The notes under the pieces: generated by a model
Told to the model about the DNA's origin: nothing
What the model saw: only the letters and a program-made list of their open reading frames with translations
Database searches by the model: none
NCBI GenBank assembly: GCA_039819065.1
Contig: JBCBSS010000117.1
Coordinates: forward strand, 1 to 25,426
DNA from: JBCBSS01 sp039819065
GTDB taxonomy: Bacteria > Bacteroidota > Bacteroidia > Cytophagales > Cyclobacteriaceae
Reading direction: 5' to 3'
Length of the DNA: 25,426 bases
Translations under genes and position numbers: made by a program
In this document: one piece after another, positions 7,490-15,424 of the stretch
Position numbering within the stretch: the stretch's first letter is position 1
How the letters are laid out: each line of letters opens with the position of its first letter

Positions 7490-8599
7490 TTACACAGCCT
7501 GAGTGTCACTAAAAGTAACTGCGTACAATTTTACAGCTTGTGTTTTGCCTTTCAGAGATAGCTCTCCCAAACCTTGATACATCCATTCATCGGTATCGGA
7601 TAGCTCATTTAACAAGCCTTCTGTTATAATTAAATCACTTTTGTATTCAGAACAGAGTCCTTGAGCCCTGGCAGTAGTGTTTAGCACATCTCCGGTATAA
7701 ACTACTTCTTTTTTGAGCGCACCGATCTCACCAGTCGTGACTTCCCCTAAATGGATACCTGCTTTAAAACCAGGTACAAGACCATAGTTCTTTTCAAAAA
7801 ACTGAGCATGGGAATTTAGGTTTTGCTGAATCTCATAGAAACATTTAATGCAGTGATTATTAACTAAACCTTTAACAGATTCCCATGTGATTACTACCTC
7901 ATCTCCGATGTATTGATACACGTCACCAAGGGTATTAATAATTGGATCGGACATGATTTCGTAATAGTCCTGAAGGAGATTAAAATACCTATCATGACCC
8001 AATTGCTCAGCAATAGTAGTTGAACTTTTCATATCCAGAAACATGAAAATACGTTGCTCCTTTTTTGGATGATGATATCTTCCGGTAAAGAAATTAAGCA
8101 AAACCTGATGCCCAAGGTTCTCACTAATGGCGGCATAGAGTAGACAAAGCATCAATTGAAAGGAAATCTGCAAAACAGTGTTGAGGAAAGTTAGACTTTG
8201 GAAGAAATTAGCGGTCTTTTTCTGTACTTCAGGATCGAAAGGTGACTTTGACAGCTCAATACTACTAGCCAATGGAAAGGCAATAATCATAATGGTGAGC
8301 ATGAGTACCATGTAAATGGAGAATTTGGTAATCACCTTTCTGGTGAAACCGAATTTCCTAAATCGCTTTTCTAATATTACCAACTCTATCAGACCTACCA
8401 GTAAGCCAACAAAAGTGCTGGCTATGCTCGCAAAAATGAATACCGGAAGGCTCATGGTCACTGCTGAATCCGGACTCAAGTTTTGATTACCTGTAACGAG
8501 GGTCTCTGTGAGTAGAAATACAGAACCTGTTATCAACCAAATCAATCCGAACGGTAAAATTCTGATCAGGTTCCTTTTTGCTTTTGGACTAAGGTGCAT
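7490..8599 (-). CDS. Membrane-anchored class III adenylate/guanylate cyclase
   Basis: A 369-residue protein with four predicted membrane helices (about 13-33, 51-76, 91-112, 137-158) followed by a class III nucleotide cyclase catalytic domain (about 183-365). The two metal-binding aspartates are present in FLDMKSST (D189) and YIGDEVVITW (D233). The transition-state N/R pair sits in GDVLNTTARAQ (N307, R311). It should make cAMP (or cGMP) at the cytoplasmic face of the inner membrane, probably as a dimer, with the membrane domain acting as sensor. The purine-selecting residues are not clear enough to choose ATP or GTP. It stands alone, preceded by a palindromic repeat element. A fossil of a closely related gene is found at 1555-1705. 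Confidence 0.92.
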   Translation of the reverse strand: MHLSPKAKRNLIRILPFGLIWLITGSVFLLTETLVTGNQNLSPDSAVTMSLPVFIFASIASTFVGLLVGLIELVILEKRFRKFGFTRKVITKFSIYMVLMLTIMIIAFPLASSIELSKSPFDPEVQKKTANFFQSLTFLNTVLQISFQLMLCLLYAAISENLGHQVLLNFFTGRYHHPKKEQRIFMFLDMKSSTTIAEQLGHDRYFNLLQDYYEIMSDPIINTLGDVYQYIGDEVVITWESVKGLVNNHCIKCFYEIQQNLNSHAQFFEKNYGLVPGFKAGIHLGEVTTGEIGALKKEVVYTGDVLNTTARAQGLCSEYKSDLIITEGLLNELSDTDEWMYQGLGELSLKGKTQAVKLYAVTFSDTQAV

Positions 8600-8651
8600 T
8601 GATTGGTTTGTAAGTATCTAAATATCCTGAATGTTCACCAATGAAAAAAGA

Positions 8652-8791
8652 GGGTGTCTCAAAAGCCCGTTTTAATGTCATCCAGATTCATCGGGATGAG
8701 AAATCTTACGCCCTTGATAATCAATACTTTGAGTCGAGTAAGATTTCTCTCCCGACCAGTCGGGATCGAAAAGACAGCTTTTGAGACACCC
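8652..8791. repeat. Palindromic repeat element, full copy (140 bases)
   Basis: Perfect 15-base terminal inverted repeats: GGGTGTCTCAAAAGC at 8652-8666 and its exact inverse at 8777-8791. Inside is a second pair, GAGAAATCTTAC and GTAAGATTTCTC. The element lies between the start of the cyclase gene and the end of the membrane protein gene. No coding capacity and no obvious target-site duplication. It has the form of a small non-autonomous mobile element or a large REP/BIME-like unit. Confidence 0.85.
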
Positions 8792-8801
8792 TATTTAAAA
8801 T

Positions 8802-8820
8802 GCAAGCATATAACGCTTGC
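8802..8820 (-). terminator. Likely terminator after the orphan membrane protein gene
   Basis: GCAAGC, a seven-base loop, then GCTTGC forms a hairpin six bases beyond the end of the minus-strand gene at 8826. On the minus strand it is followed by ATTTTAAA. It would end the four-gene unit running from 10923. Confidence 0.5.
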
Positions 8821-8825
8821 GCTAA

Positions 8826-9368
8826 CTAGCTATACCACCTTACCGCCCATGCCAATGGTAGTTTGAGAATGAAAGCAGTCAACAGGAATTGTAATGTAAA
8901 AGGAGCATCACCTATTAATAGTTGGCATATGAATATACCGGCTACTACCATCGCTCCACTGACAACCAGCTGATTTCGGAGGCTTCCAATCTGATTGACA
9001 ATGATAGCCGACCCAACTACATAAGCGCTTATGGTAAGAATAACCGTTTGATGATCTTGGAAAAGATACCACATGATCGCAGGTTGTAAAACATGCAATG
9101 CAATGAACTTGAATCGTCTACCGGTACTTTCTGCGTAGAAACGGCTGGTACCTTCAGAGAAATTGGCGATCACACCACCGATGAGGTCGTAGGTTAGTAT
9201 GAAGAGCAGTATGGATTTGGTCAAACCGAAATCTATGCCAGGCGCAATGGTTAGTAAATATATGGATGAAATGATCGACAGGCTGTGCGGTAATATCACA
9301 TCCAATATAGCTGCTCTTTCTCCATGCACTTCGCGCAGTGCTTTAGGTATTTTGATTGTATTTTCCAT
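8826..9368 (-). CDS. Orphan integral membrane protein
   Basis: A 180-residue protein with about five or six hydrophobic helices (around 28-47, 50-72, 87-103, 108-125, 132-150, 155-175) after a short polar N-terminus. I do not recognise the family. Notable residues lie in the first half: H15, E17, H28, the acidic TYDLIGGVIANFSEGTSRFYAE stretch between helices two and three, and H91. Conserved polar residues inside a small membrane protein may suggest a cofactor or quinone site, but no family motif is visible. It is the last gene of the unit with the SnoaL-like protein, DUF606 transporter and NAD(P)H oxidoreductase, 28 bases after the latter, so its role is probably tied to theirs. A hairpin follows the stop. 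Confidence 0.75.
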   Translation of the reverse strand: MENTIKIPKALREVHGERAAILDVILPHSLSIISSIYLLTIAPGIDFGLTKSILLFILTYDLIGGVIANFSEGTSRFYAESTGRRFKFIALHVLQPAIMWYLFQDHQTVILTISAYVVGSAIIVNQIGSLRNQLVVSGAMVVAGIFICQLLIGDAPFTLQFLLTAFILKLPLAWAVRWYS

Positions 9369-9396
9369 GATTTAGTCATTTTTTGGTTTATTGATT

Positions 9397-10050
9397 TTAG
9401 GCAATGGCTGCGCCCAGTTTTTTAGTTTTCTTGAGCCATTTGGCTCGAAAAGAATCGGTAGAGTCCTTAATGGGCGCGATGTAGGTCACCTTGACTGGCT
9501 TTACACCGCAAAATTCCAGGGTTCCCTTCTTGAACTGATTGATTAGGGGACTTCCCATAAACCAGCGATCATACCATCTTACCGTGTCTGCTGTAATGAT
9601 TAATCGTGCTGTTTTTCCTTTTAAGAGTTTCTTCGGAAAGGGGCTACCTTTTTGGTATTTAAAGAAAAATCCTGGCAGAAAGATCCGGTCAATAAACCCT
9701 TTCATTAAGGCTGGCATTCCATACCACCACATGGGTAGAATCCAAACCAGATGATCTGCCTGCTTGATCTTGTCAATGGCCATCAGCAAATCCGGTTCGA
9801 GTTCGCTGATCTTTCGGTAGCCATATTTAAGGTTAGGATTAAATGCAAGGTCGGCAACGTTTAGCACCTCAACCTGAGCATCAGAATCCTTTAGACCATC
9901 CATGTAGGCCTTAGAAAGGGCATAATTGAAGCTTTCTTTATCAGGATGGCCATTGATTACTAATACTTTTTTCGAAAGAGCACCATTGAGCCCGTCATGA
10001 CCATCGTCGACAAGTTCTTCTTTGTTTGATTTTAATGCTATCGTCTGCAT
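9397..10050 (-). CDS. Flavodoxin-fold NAD(P)H dehydrogenase (NQO/MdaB/KefF type)
   Basis: A 218-residue cytoplasmic flavoprotein that should reduce quinones or related compounds with NAD(P)H. It shows KKVLVINGHPDKESFNYALSK (phosphate-binding loop of the flavin site), DLAFNPNL, and the strongly conserved HLVWILPMWWYGMPALMKGFIDR segment with the flavin ring contacts; FLPGFFFKY follows. The open frame can be extended to 263 residues, to 10188, but that extra N-terminus lies entirely inside the DUF606 gene in another frame and is not family-like. The ATG at 10048-10050 (MQTIALK), five bases after the DUF606 stop, is the better start. About 30 residues still precede the flavodoxin fold, a little longer than usual. 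Confidence 0.9.
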   Translation of the reverse strand: MQTIALKSNKEELVDDGHDGLNGALSKKVLVINGHPDKESFNYALSKAYMDGLKDSDAQVEVLNVADLAFNPNLKYGYRKISELEPDLLMAIDKIKQADHLVWILPMWWYGMPALMKGFIDRIFLPGFFFKYQKGSPFPKKLLKGKTARLIITADTVRWYDRWFMGSPLINQFKKGTLEFCGVKPVKVTYIAPIKDSTDSFRAKWLKKTKKLGAAIA

Positions 10051-10055
10051 AATGT

Positions 10056-10502
10056 CTAAAACTTGATTAAGAAAATCCCCACCATCATGGCGATTGTTCC
10101 CATGACTTTTTTGAATGCAATTGGCTCTACCGGCATCCCAAACCATCCGTAGTGTGCCGCAATCATCGAGAAGACAATTTGCCCACATAATCCAAAGGAG
10201 ACTGCCGTAGAAATACCCAGCTTAGGGATCAGATAGTAAAACAGCGAAACAGCAATGAAACTGAATAAAGCACCTGTAAACCACAAATAAGGAGGAATGG
10301 CCTTCAGCTGTTGAATGGAGGGCACTTGTTTCAACGTTGCTAAAACTGCGATGATGGTAAAGCAAGCACTCAAGGTGAGTGCTGCCGAAGTGGCCAGTAA
10401 TGGACTGTTTAAATGAACCCCTAATCTGGCATTTAAGCCACCTTGGACCACCACCATGATACCTACCATGAAGGATAGGATGAGTAAAGATGCATTGCTC
10501 AT
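10056..10502 (-). CDS. DUF606/YdcZ-type small drug/metabolite transporter
   Basis: A 148-residue membrane protein with five hydrophobic helices, of the DUF606 half-size branch of the drug/metabolite transporter superfamily. Family signatures are VQGGLNARLG (about 19-28) after helix one, PKLGISTAVSFGLCGQIVFS, and a C-terminal GIFLIKF. Such half-size proteins should dimerise to form a full transporter. It lies 10 bases after the SnoaL-like gene and 5 bases before the NAD(P)H oxidoreductase, so it is clearly in one transcript with them. A paralogue of the same length is found at 20350-20796, also in a tight operon. The substrate is unknown; export of a small oxidised or reduced metabolite is plausible. 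Confidence 0.88.
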   Translation of the reverse strand: MSNASLLILSFMVGIMVVVQGGLNARLGVHLNSPLLATSAALTLSACFTIIAVLATLKQVPSIQQLKAIPPYLWFTGALFSFIAVSLFYYLIPKLGISTAVSFGLCGQIVFSMIAAHYGWFGMPVEPIAFKKVMGTIAMMVGIFLIKF

Positions 10503-10512
10503 AATCGTAGCT

Positions 10513-10923
10513 TTAAGCTGCTGCTCTTTCGTAGGCGGCAGAATCTTCGTAGAAACGATACTCTTTGATCATTCCATCTTCAATGATGCATCTTTGCACC
10601 CAGGTGCTATAAAAAAGCTTACCAGTGGCTTTTACTTCGTGGGTAAATGTTCCGTTGGCATAAACAACGTTGTCATCACCATCCATGATGGATTCTACTT
10701 GAAAGCTTTTGGTAGTAAACAGGTTGGCGATGTTGGCTAAAAAGTCTTTGGCTTGATTTCTTGTATGGTAAGACCCATGAAGCTGACCCTCTGCCCTATC
10801 TCCTTCTTTTACACTTACGATAAGACATTGAGGGTGAAATATTTCCAATACCCTGTCCATGTCTCCTTTGCCGAACGCGTCGAAGTATCCTTCAACTACT
10901 GATTTGTTACTCAATTTTTTCAT
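10513..10923 (-). CDS. SnoaL/NTF2-like small protein
   Basis: A 136-residue protein with the SnoaL-like/NTF2 cone fold: an N-terminal helix pair (VVEGYFDAFGKGDMDRVLEIFHP) followed by beta strands (QVESIMDGDDNVVYANGTF, LFYSTWVQRCIIEDGMIKEYRFYED). Proteins of this fold act as small cyclases, isomerases or dehydratases, or just bind ligands. H30 and the R/Y/E residues of the last strand could line the pocket. It is the first gene of the four-gene minus-strand unit and starts 97 bases downstream of the AraC-type regulator. It is cytoplasmic; there is no signal peptide. Confidence 0.88.
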   Translation of the reverse strand: MKKLSNKSVVEGYFDAFGKGDMDRVLEIFHPQCLIVSVKEGDRAEGQLHGSYHTRNQAKDFLANIANLFTTKSFQVESIMDGDDNVVYANGTFTHEVKATGKLFYSTWVQRCIIEDGMIKEYRFYEDSAAYERAAA

Positions 10924-10954
10924 TGTTCTAATTTTTTAATTGAGTCCAAATTTT

Positions 10955-10968
10955 GGTATTTGAATACC
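10955..10968. promoter_or_regulatory. Palindrome in the regulator-operon gap, candidate operator
   Basis: GGTATTTGAATACC is a 14-base near-perfect dyad (six-base arms) located 32 bases before the SnoaL-like start codon and downstream of the TolB-TPR-AraC gene. Its position in the promoter region of the four-gene unit makes it a candidate binding site. No T tract supports a terminator on either strand. Confidence 0.35.
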
Positions 10969-11020
10969 TTTAATCGTCCTGAAAGGAAATGATGGACGTA
11001 TTACAGGCTTAAAATGAAAT

Positions 11021-12814
11021 TCAGGACTTTTTTGCTTGCTTTACCCAAGCCTTTGGGGTCAATCCTGTGGCTTTCTTAAAGAAGTCATTAAAAACAGATT
11101 TGGAGGTAAACCCACTTTCGTAGGCTAAACCGAGGAGTGTCAGGTGACTATATTGGGGTTCAATGGCTTTTTCTTGAAACGCTTTCAGTCTATAACCATT
11201 GATAAAGTCATTGAAGTTCTTACCGACCTTTTCATTGAGTAGCCAGGAGAGTTGATTGGGGTGCAGCTGGATGGTTTCTGATAGATCCCTCAGGCTCAAT
11301 TTCGTATCAAGATAGGGCTGTTCTGTTGAGATGGTCGTGTTCAATCTTTGCAACGCCGATTCAATGGCAGCTTCATCTAGCAAGTCCGTCTTTGCCTGTT
11401 TCCGAGGCATGACAACAGGTTCATCACTGTAAATTTTCTGATGGTACTCCTGATACTTAGGATGTGAAAATATTTTTTCAGCCAGAGGATCTCCAAAGCT
11501 CAATAATAATATGGAGGATTTCAGATCAAAGAGCTTTTGTAATACTTCGAAGGCCTCATCATCTCTGTTGAGATTAACGTAGACCAGAAATAAGTAGGCG
11601 TGTGCCTGGAATGAGGTGTTTTCCGATGCGTTCTTTTCGAGCTTCGATAATAGATCTGGTATGTTATCGGGGCCTTTTGCTTTGGTCTCTGCCAAACAAG
11701 ATAAGCCGAGTTTTTCATCAGGAATGATCAAACCTTCAGGCGCATGATTAAGCAATTCTGTCATTTCTGCATATTGATCTCCCATCAACAGGTTATAGGC
11801 AAGAGCTATAATGGCAGGTAGGTTGCCCGGATTCTTGTCTAAAAGTGCTTGCAGTTTTTTCTGTGACTCCTTAAATCGCTTAGATCGGTATAACCAGTAG
11901 GCCTCAAAAAAAGCAGTTTCGTCGTTAATAGGATCGATAGCAACTACATATCGCAAATGCTCCGCTGCCGCCTCCAGGTCTCCCCGAAGCATATATAAGA
12001 AAGCCATGAGTCGTCTGGCTTCAGGTAAGGTCGGTTTAGCAGCAAGCGCTTGCTGGCAATATGCTATGGCCTTGAGGTAATTTGCACCTGTATAAAAAGT
12101 CTGATTCGCCAGCATATAATTCAATCCAGCGTTTTGGGGGTCGATGGATTTTGCTTTTTCTAAGGCTTCTTGGGATTTACCCCATGCTTCTTCCATGGGC
12201 GCAAATCCAGCCACGGCAAGAAAGCTGTAGGAGTCAGCCAGACCCACGTGAACATCAATCAACTGATCATCGAGTTCACGGGCTTTCTCGTAATATTGAA
12301 TGGATAAATTGACCCCCTCTGGGTTCCATTTATTGTAATGGAATCTTGCTTTTTGACAGTAGGTATAGGCTAACGTATCCACCTCAGCATGATGGAATAA
12401 GTCTTCATTGATTTCAAGGTGTCCGAAGTTCTCCCTTATTCTATCTGCCACCAACAGACTGATTTCATCCTGTAAAGCGAAGATGTCATCCAGTTTCCTG
12501 TCGAAGTTTTCCGACCAAATATGGAAACCATTGTCCGTGCGAATCAACTGAGTGGTGATCCGAACTCTGTCACCTGACTTTCTAACACTTCCTTCTAAGA
12601 CCAGAGACACTCCCAGCTCATTTCCAATATGCCTCACATCTTTCTTGACTGCTTTAAACAGAAAAGAGGACGTTCTTGCCGTCACTTTTAAGCCTTCTAT
12701 CTTGCTTAGGGCATTGATGATTTCCTCTGTCATCCCATCAGAGAAGTACTCATTCTCCGGATCGGAACTAAGGTTTTCAAGAGGGAGTACCGCTATTGAT
12801 TTTTGGTTGGTCAA
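11021..12814 (-). CDS. TolB-like / TPR / AraC-type transcriptional regulator
   Basis: A 597-residue fusion. Residues about 5-125 form the TolB-like domain often found in class III cyclase-type regulators (IAVLPLENLSSDPENEYFSDG, then LEGSVRKSGDRVRITTQLI). Residues about 150-440 are TPR-like helical repeats (EARELDDQLIDVHVGLADSYS, YCQQALAAKPTLPEARRLMA). Residues 500-597 are an AraC-type double helix-turn-helix (LRDLSETIQLHPNQLSWLLNE, then LAYESGFTSKSVFNDFFKKATGLTPKAW). It should bind DNA, with the N-terminal part sensing a ligand or partner protein. The start must be the TTG at 12814: no in-frame ATG lies between the preceding stop and the TolB motif. A fossil paralogue at 24835-25084 has TTG at the same place. 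It lies directly upstream of the unit starting at 10923 and probably controls it. Confidence 0.9.
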   Translation of the reverse strand: MTNQKSIAVLPLENLSSDPENEYFSDGMTEEIINALSKIEGLKVTARTSSFLFKAVKKDVRHIGNELGVSLVLEGSVRKSGDRVRITTQLIRTDNGFHIWSENFDRKLDDIFALQDEISLLVADRIRENFGHLEINEDLFHHAEVDTLAYTYCQKARFHYNKWNPEGVNLSIQYYEKARELDDQLIDVHVGLADSYSFLAVAGFAPMEEAWGKSQEALEKAKSIDPQNAGLNYMLANQTFYTGANYLKAIAYCQQALAAKPTLPEARRLMAFLYMLRGDLEAAAEHLRYVVAIDPINDETAFFEAYWLYRSKRFKESQKKLQALLDKNPGNLPAIIALAYNLLMGDQYAEMTELLNHAPEGLIIPDEKLGLSCLAETKAKGPDNIPDLLSKLEKNASENTSFQAHAYLFLVYVNLNRDDEAFEVLQKLFDLKSSILLLSFGDPLAEKIFSHPKYQEYHQKIYSDEPVVMPRKQAKTDLLDEAAIESALQRLNTTISTEQPYLDTKLSLRDLSETIQLHPNQLSWLLNEKVGKNFNDFINGYRLKAFQEKAIEPQYSHLTLLGLAYESGFTSKSVFNDFFKKATGLTPKAWVKQAKKS

Positions 12815-13027
12815 CGGAATAGTGCTTTATCCTAAAATAGGCAAAGCCGAAGATATTAGGAAGTGCTTTGGTCGGGTATTGTTTATCGGTGGTTGAGTGA
12901 GAGACTATTTCATCTATAATTTTAACCGGACAGAGAAAAAGTAAGTAAGCCTTTCAACCTCCAGATTTTTTTTAAATCGATAAGCAAAAGGAATAATCTC
13001 AAACCTCTTTCGTGAAGGTCCATTATC

Positions 13028-15148
13028 CTAATTGGTCACTATTTGCTTCTTGATGCCAAGCTTCTTCATTTTCGCAAAAAGCGTTTTATCTTTCATTTCT
13101 AAAATTTCAGCGGCTCCTCCAGGGCCACTTACCTTTCCTTTTGTGCTTATCAATACGCGCTGGATATAGTCCTTCTGCATGTCTTCAAAGGACTTAAACG
13201 AATCATCTACCTCTCTGGTGACTTTAGTGGTTGGCATCCAGCTTCCAGGAAATAGCGTAGTACCATCTTCTATGATCACAGCGCGCTCAATCAAGTTTTC
13301 CAGCTCCCGAATATTTCCAGGGAACGGATAGCTCGTCAGGGCTTCGATAGTCTTTTTAGAAAGTCGTTTGAAAGGCTTACCTGCTTTTGCGGCATACCTC
13401 TCCAGGAAAAATTGAGCCAAGGCAGGAATATCCTCCTTCCGCTCCCTTAAAGGAATGTTGCGAATGGGAAAGACATTCAGCCTGTAATAGAGATCTTCTC
13501 TGAAAGTCCCCTCTTCGACCATCTTCTCTAAATTCCGATTGGTAGCGGCGATGATTCGTACGTCTACTATTACAGTATTTCCGCCCAGTATATCAAACTC
13601 ACCTTCCTGAAGTACCCTCAGTAGTTTGGCTTGCATTTCTACTGGTACTTCACCAATCTCATCAAGAAATATAGTTCCTTTATTGGCCACTGAAAACTTA
13701 CCCTCTTTATCTGCGATGGCTCCAGTGAATGAGCCCTTTTTATGTCCGAAAAGCTCGCTTTCGAATAACTCCTTTGGTAACGTGGCACAATTGACTTTCA
13801 CCATAGCATGTTCTTTTCGATTGCTGTGCTGATGAAGTGCATTGGCCAATAGCTCTTTGCCCGTTCCGGATTCACCCGTAATTAATACCGTAGTTTCCGT
13901 AGGGGCTACTTGTTCTATTTGCTTCAATACTTTAGCATAAGCCTTACTTTTGCAAATGATATTCTCAAACTTACTCTGGTGACGAATCTCTTCCTGTAAA
14001 TACTCATTTTCCTTTTCCAGTTGATTCTTCAATGATTCAATTTCTGTAAATGCATTTTTAAGATCATCCTCGTATCTCTTGCGTTTAGAGATATCCCTGA
14101 GAATAGCACAGTTGAGGTTTTGGCCTCTGTACTCAATCAAGTTCACCGAGATGTCTACAGGAAACTGACTTCCATCCTTTCGGGTAGCCTTCCATTCCAT
14201 TCTGAAGTGCTTTCGATTCTTAATATCCTCAAAATGCTCAGCCCACCACTTTTCATCAATATCCTCATCCAAATCATAGATAGTGACTTGTTCAAACTCT
14301 TCTTCAGAAAAACCAAGCTGTTCTATTGCCGAATCACTGAATTCAATCAGTTTACCTGCCTCACTCCATATAAAAACGATGTCATCCGATTGATTGATAA
14401 TCTCTTTATAAAGATGCAGTGAGAGTATATTTTCCTGTGACTCACTCACATCCTGATAAACACCTATAAGCTTATTGATCTTGTTCTGAACAATAATGGG
14501 TTGACCAGCACAGCGCAGCCATTTATGCGTACCTCTGGCATCTTCTATTTCCAACACTTCATCAAAAGGTACGGCCTTTACCAGTGCGTTGGAAACCAGT
14601 TCCTGAAACTGATCCGGGGCCTTAAAAAAACGGATCAGGTTTATCGGACGAATGTCTTCTGCTGCTTCTACACCAAAAATTTCCAGAAGCTGATCGGTAG
14701 CGATTATTGAGTTATCTTGAAGGTTAAGTTTCCAACCTCCAACGCAGACTAACTCTTCTGCTTTGTTCAATACTCTTCGGTAAAAAGAGGAATGTGTGAT
14801 TTCATTTACTACAGCACAAATGAGGTCTTTTCTATTATTTGAGAAAAATTGTGCGAAAACCTCCACGTCATATAGAAAACCATCTTTTCGCTTGTGGATA
14901 GTCCTGAAATTGACTGTTTTGTCTTGGATAACTTCCTCCCAGTGTCTGGTCCATTCTTCCTTTGTAGTTCTGGGGTTTATATCATGAATACTAAGTCCTT
15001 CAATCTCGTTTTTGGTATATCCAAGCTGGTTTCTGAGCCTTTTATTAAGATATACAATCTCTCCCTCGCGATTAAACCACATGATCTCATAAGGTAGATT
15101 ATCCAACTGCCATTCCTTGGCTTTTTGTAAAAGTGTTGTATCTGTCAT
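13028..15148 (-). CDS. Triple-PAS sigma-54-dependent transcriptional activator
   Basis: A 706-residue NtrC-class enhancer-binding protein. Three PAS domains (about 10-120, 132-238, 245-355) replace a receiver domain, so it senses a ligand, redox state or partner directly. A coiled-coil linker (about 356-395) joins them to the AAA+ domain: Walker A GESGTGKE (425-432), the sigma-54 contact loop GSFTGA (472-477, a variant of GAFTGA), Walker B GTIFLDEIGE (491-500), and arginine-finger region REDLYYRLNVFPIRNIPLRER. The C-terminus (660-703) is a Fis-type helix-turn-helix (GPGGAAEILEMKDKTLFAKMKKLG). It is divergent from the pirin gene with a 276-base regulatory region between them, and most likely activates that divergent cluster. 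Confidence 0.95.
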   Translation of the reverse strand: MTDTTLLQKAKEWQLDNLPYEIMWFNREGEIVYLNKRLRNQLGYTKNEIEGLSIHDINPRTTKEEWTRHWEEVIQDKTVNFRTIHKRKDGFLYDVEVFAQFFSNNRKDLICAVVNEITHSSFYRRVLNKAEELVCVGGWKLNLQDNSIIATDQLLEIFGVEAAEDIRPINLIRFFKAPDQFQELVSNALVKAVPFDEVLEIEDARGTHKWLRCAGQPIIVQNKINKLIGVYQDVSESQENILSLHLYKEIINQSDDIVFIWSEAGKLIEFSDSAIEQLGFSEEEFEQVTIYDLDEDIDEKWWAEHFEDIKNRKHFRMEWKATRKDGSQFPVDISVNLIEYRGQNLNCAILRDISKRKRYEDDLKNAFTEIESLKNQLEKENEYLQEEIRHQSKFENIICKSKAYAKVLKQIEQVAPTETTVLITGESGTGKELLANALHQHSNRKEHAMVKVNCATLPKELFESELFGHKKGSFTGAIADKEGKFSVANKGTIFLDEIGEVPVEMQAKLLRVLQEGEFDILGGNTVIVDVRIIAATNRNLEKMVEEGTFREDLYYRLNVFPIRNIPLRERKEDIPALAQFFLERYAAKAGKPFKRLSKKTIEALTSYPFPGNIRELENLIERAVIIEDGTTLFPGSWMPTTKVTREVDDSFKSFEDMQKDYIQRVLISTKGKVSGPGGAAEILEMKDKTLFAKMKKLGIKKQIVTN

Positions 15149-15177
15149 GCACCGAAGTTGGCAAAAAAGATCATCAT

Positions 15178-15219
15178 TTTTCTAAAATATGAGAAAAACC
15201 TGCTTTATGAGAAAAAGCA
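15178..15219. promoter_or_regulatory. Repeated ATGAGAAAAA sites, candidate enhancer sequences
   Basis: ATGAGAAAAA occurs twice, at 15189-15198 and 15207-15216, in direct repeat with an 18-base period. The first also pairs with an upstream TTTTTCT to make an inverted repeat, and the second sits inside TGCTTT...AAAGCA. Their place between the sigma-54 activator gene and the -24-like box suits upstream activator sites. Confidence 0.5.
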
Positions 15220-15266
15220 TTTAGACCTCAAAAACATAAGTGTCAGTAAATCAATCAGTTAGCTTT

Positions 15267-15282
15267 TGGCACGTGCTTAGGA
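15267..15282 (+). promoter_or_regulatory. Candidate sigma-54 (-24/-12) promoter
   Basis: TGGCACG at 15267-15273 is a perfect -24 element. At the expected spacing of four bases the -12 position reads TAGGA instead of TTGCA, so the GC of the -12 box is GG. It lies about 50 bases after the repeated ATGAGAAAAA sites and 143 bases before the pirin start codon. The -24 half is convincing, the -12 half weak. Confidence 0.4.
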
Positions 15283-15424
15283 ATAGGAAAGGTAAACAGA
15301 AACATTGTGAAACGAAAAGAACTCTTGTTGAAGTCAATTTTAGGAACACTAACAAAGCGGCTGCAACGGAGAACACTGAAAGTTCACAGATTAAAATCAA
15401 GTTGGACATAATCATTTAAAGACT

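Noticed and set aside
8644..8799. Target-site duplication flanking the full palindromic element
   Set aside because: The bases on the two sides (AAAAAG and ATTTAA regions) do not form a convincing direct repeat.
10051..10188. N-terminal extension of the flavodoxin-fold oxidoreductase (263 residues)
   Set aside because: It lies wholly inside the DUF606 gene in another frame and has no family similarity; the ATG at 10048-10050 follows the DUF606 stop closely.
12552..12896. 114-residue plus-strand open frame
   Set aside because: It is antisense to the well-supported TolB domain of the regulator and resembles no family.
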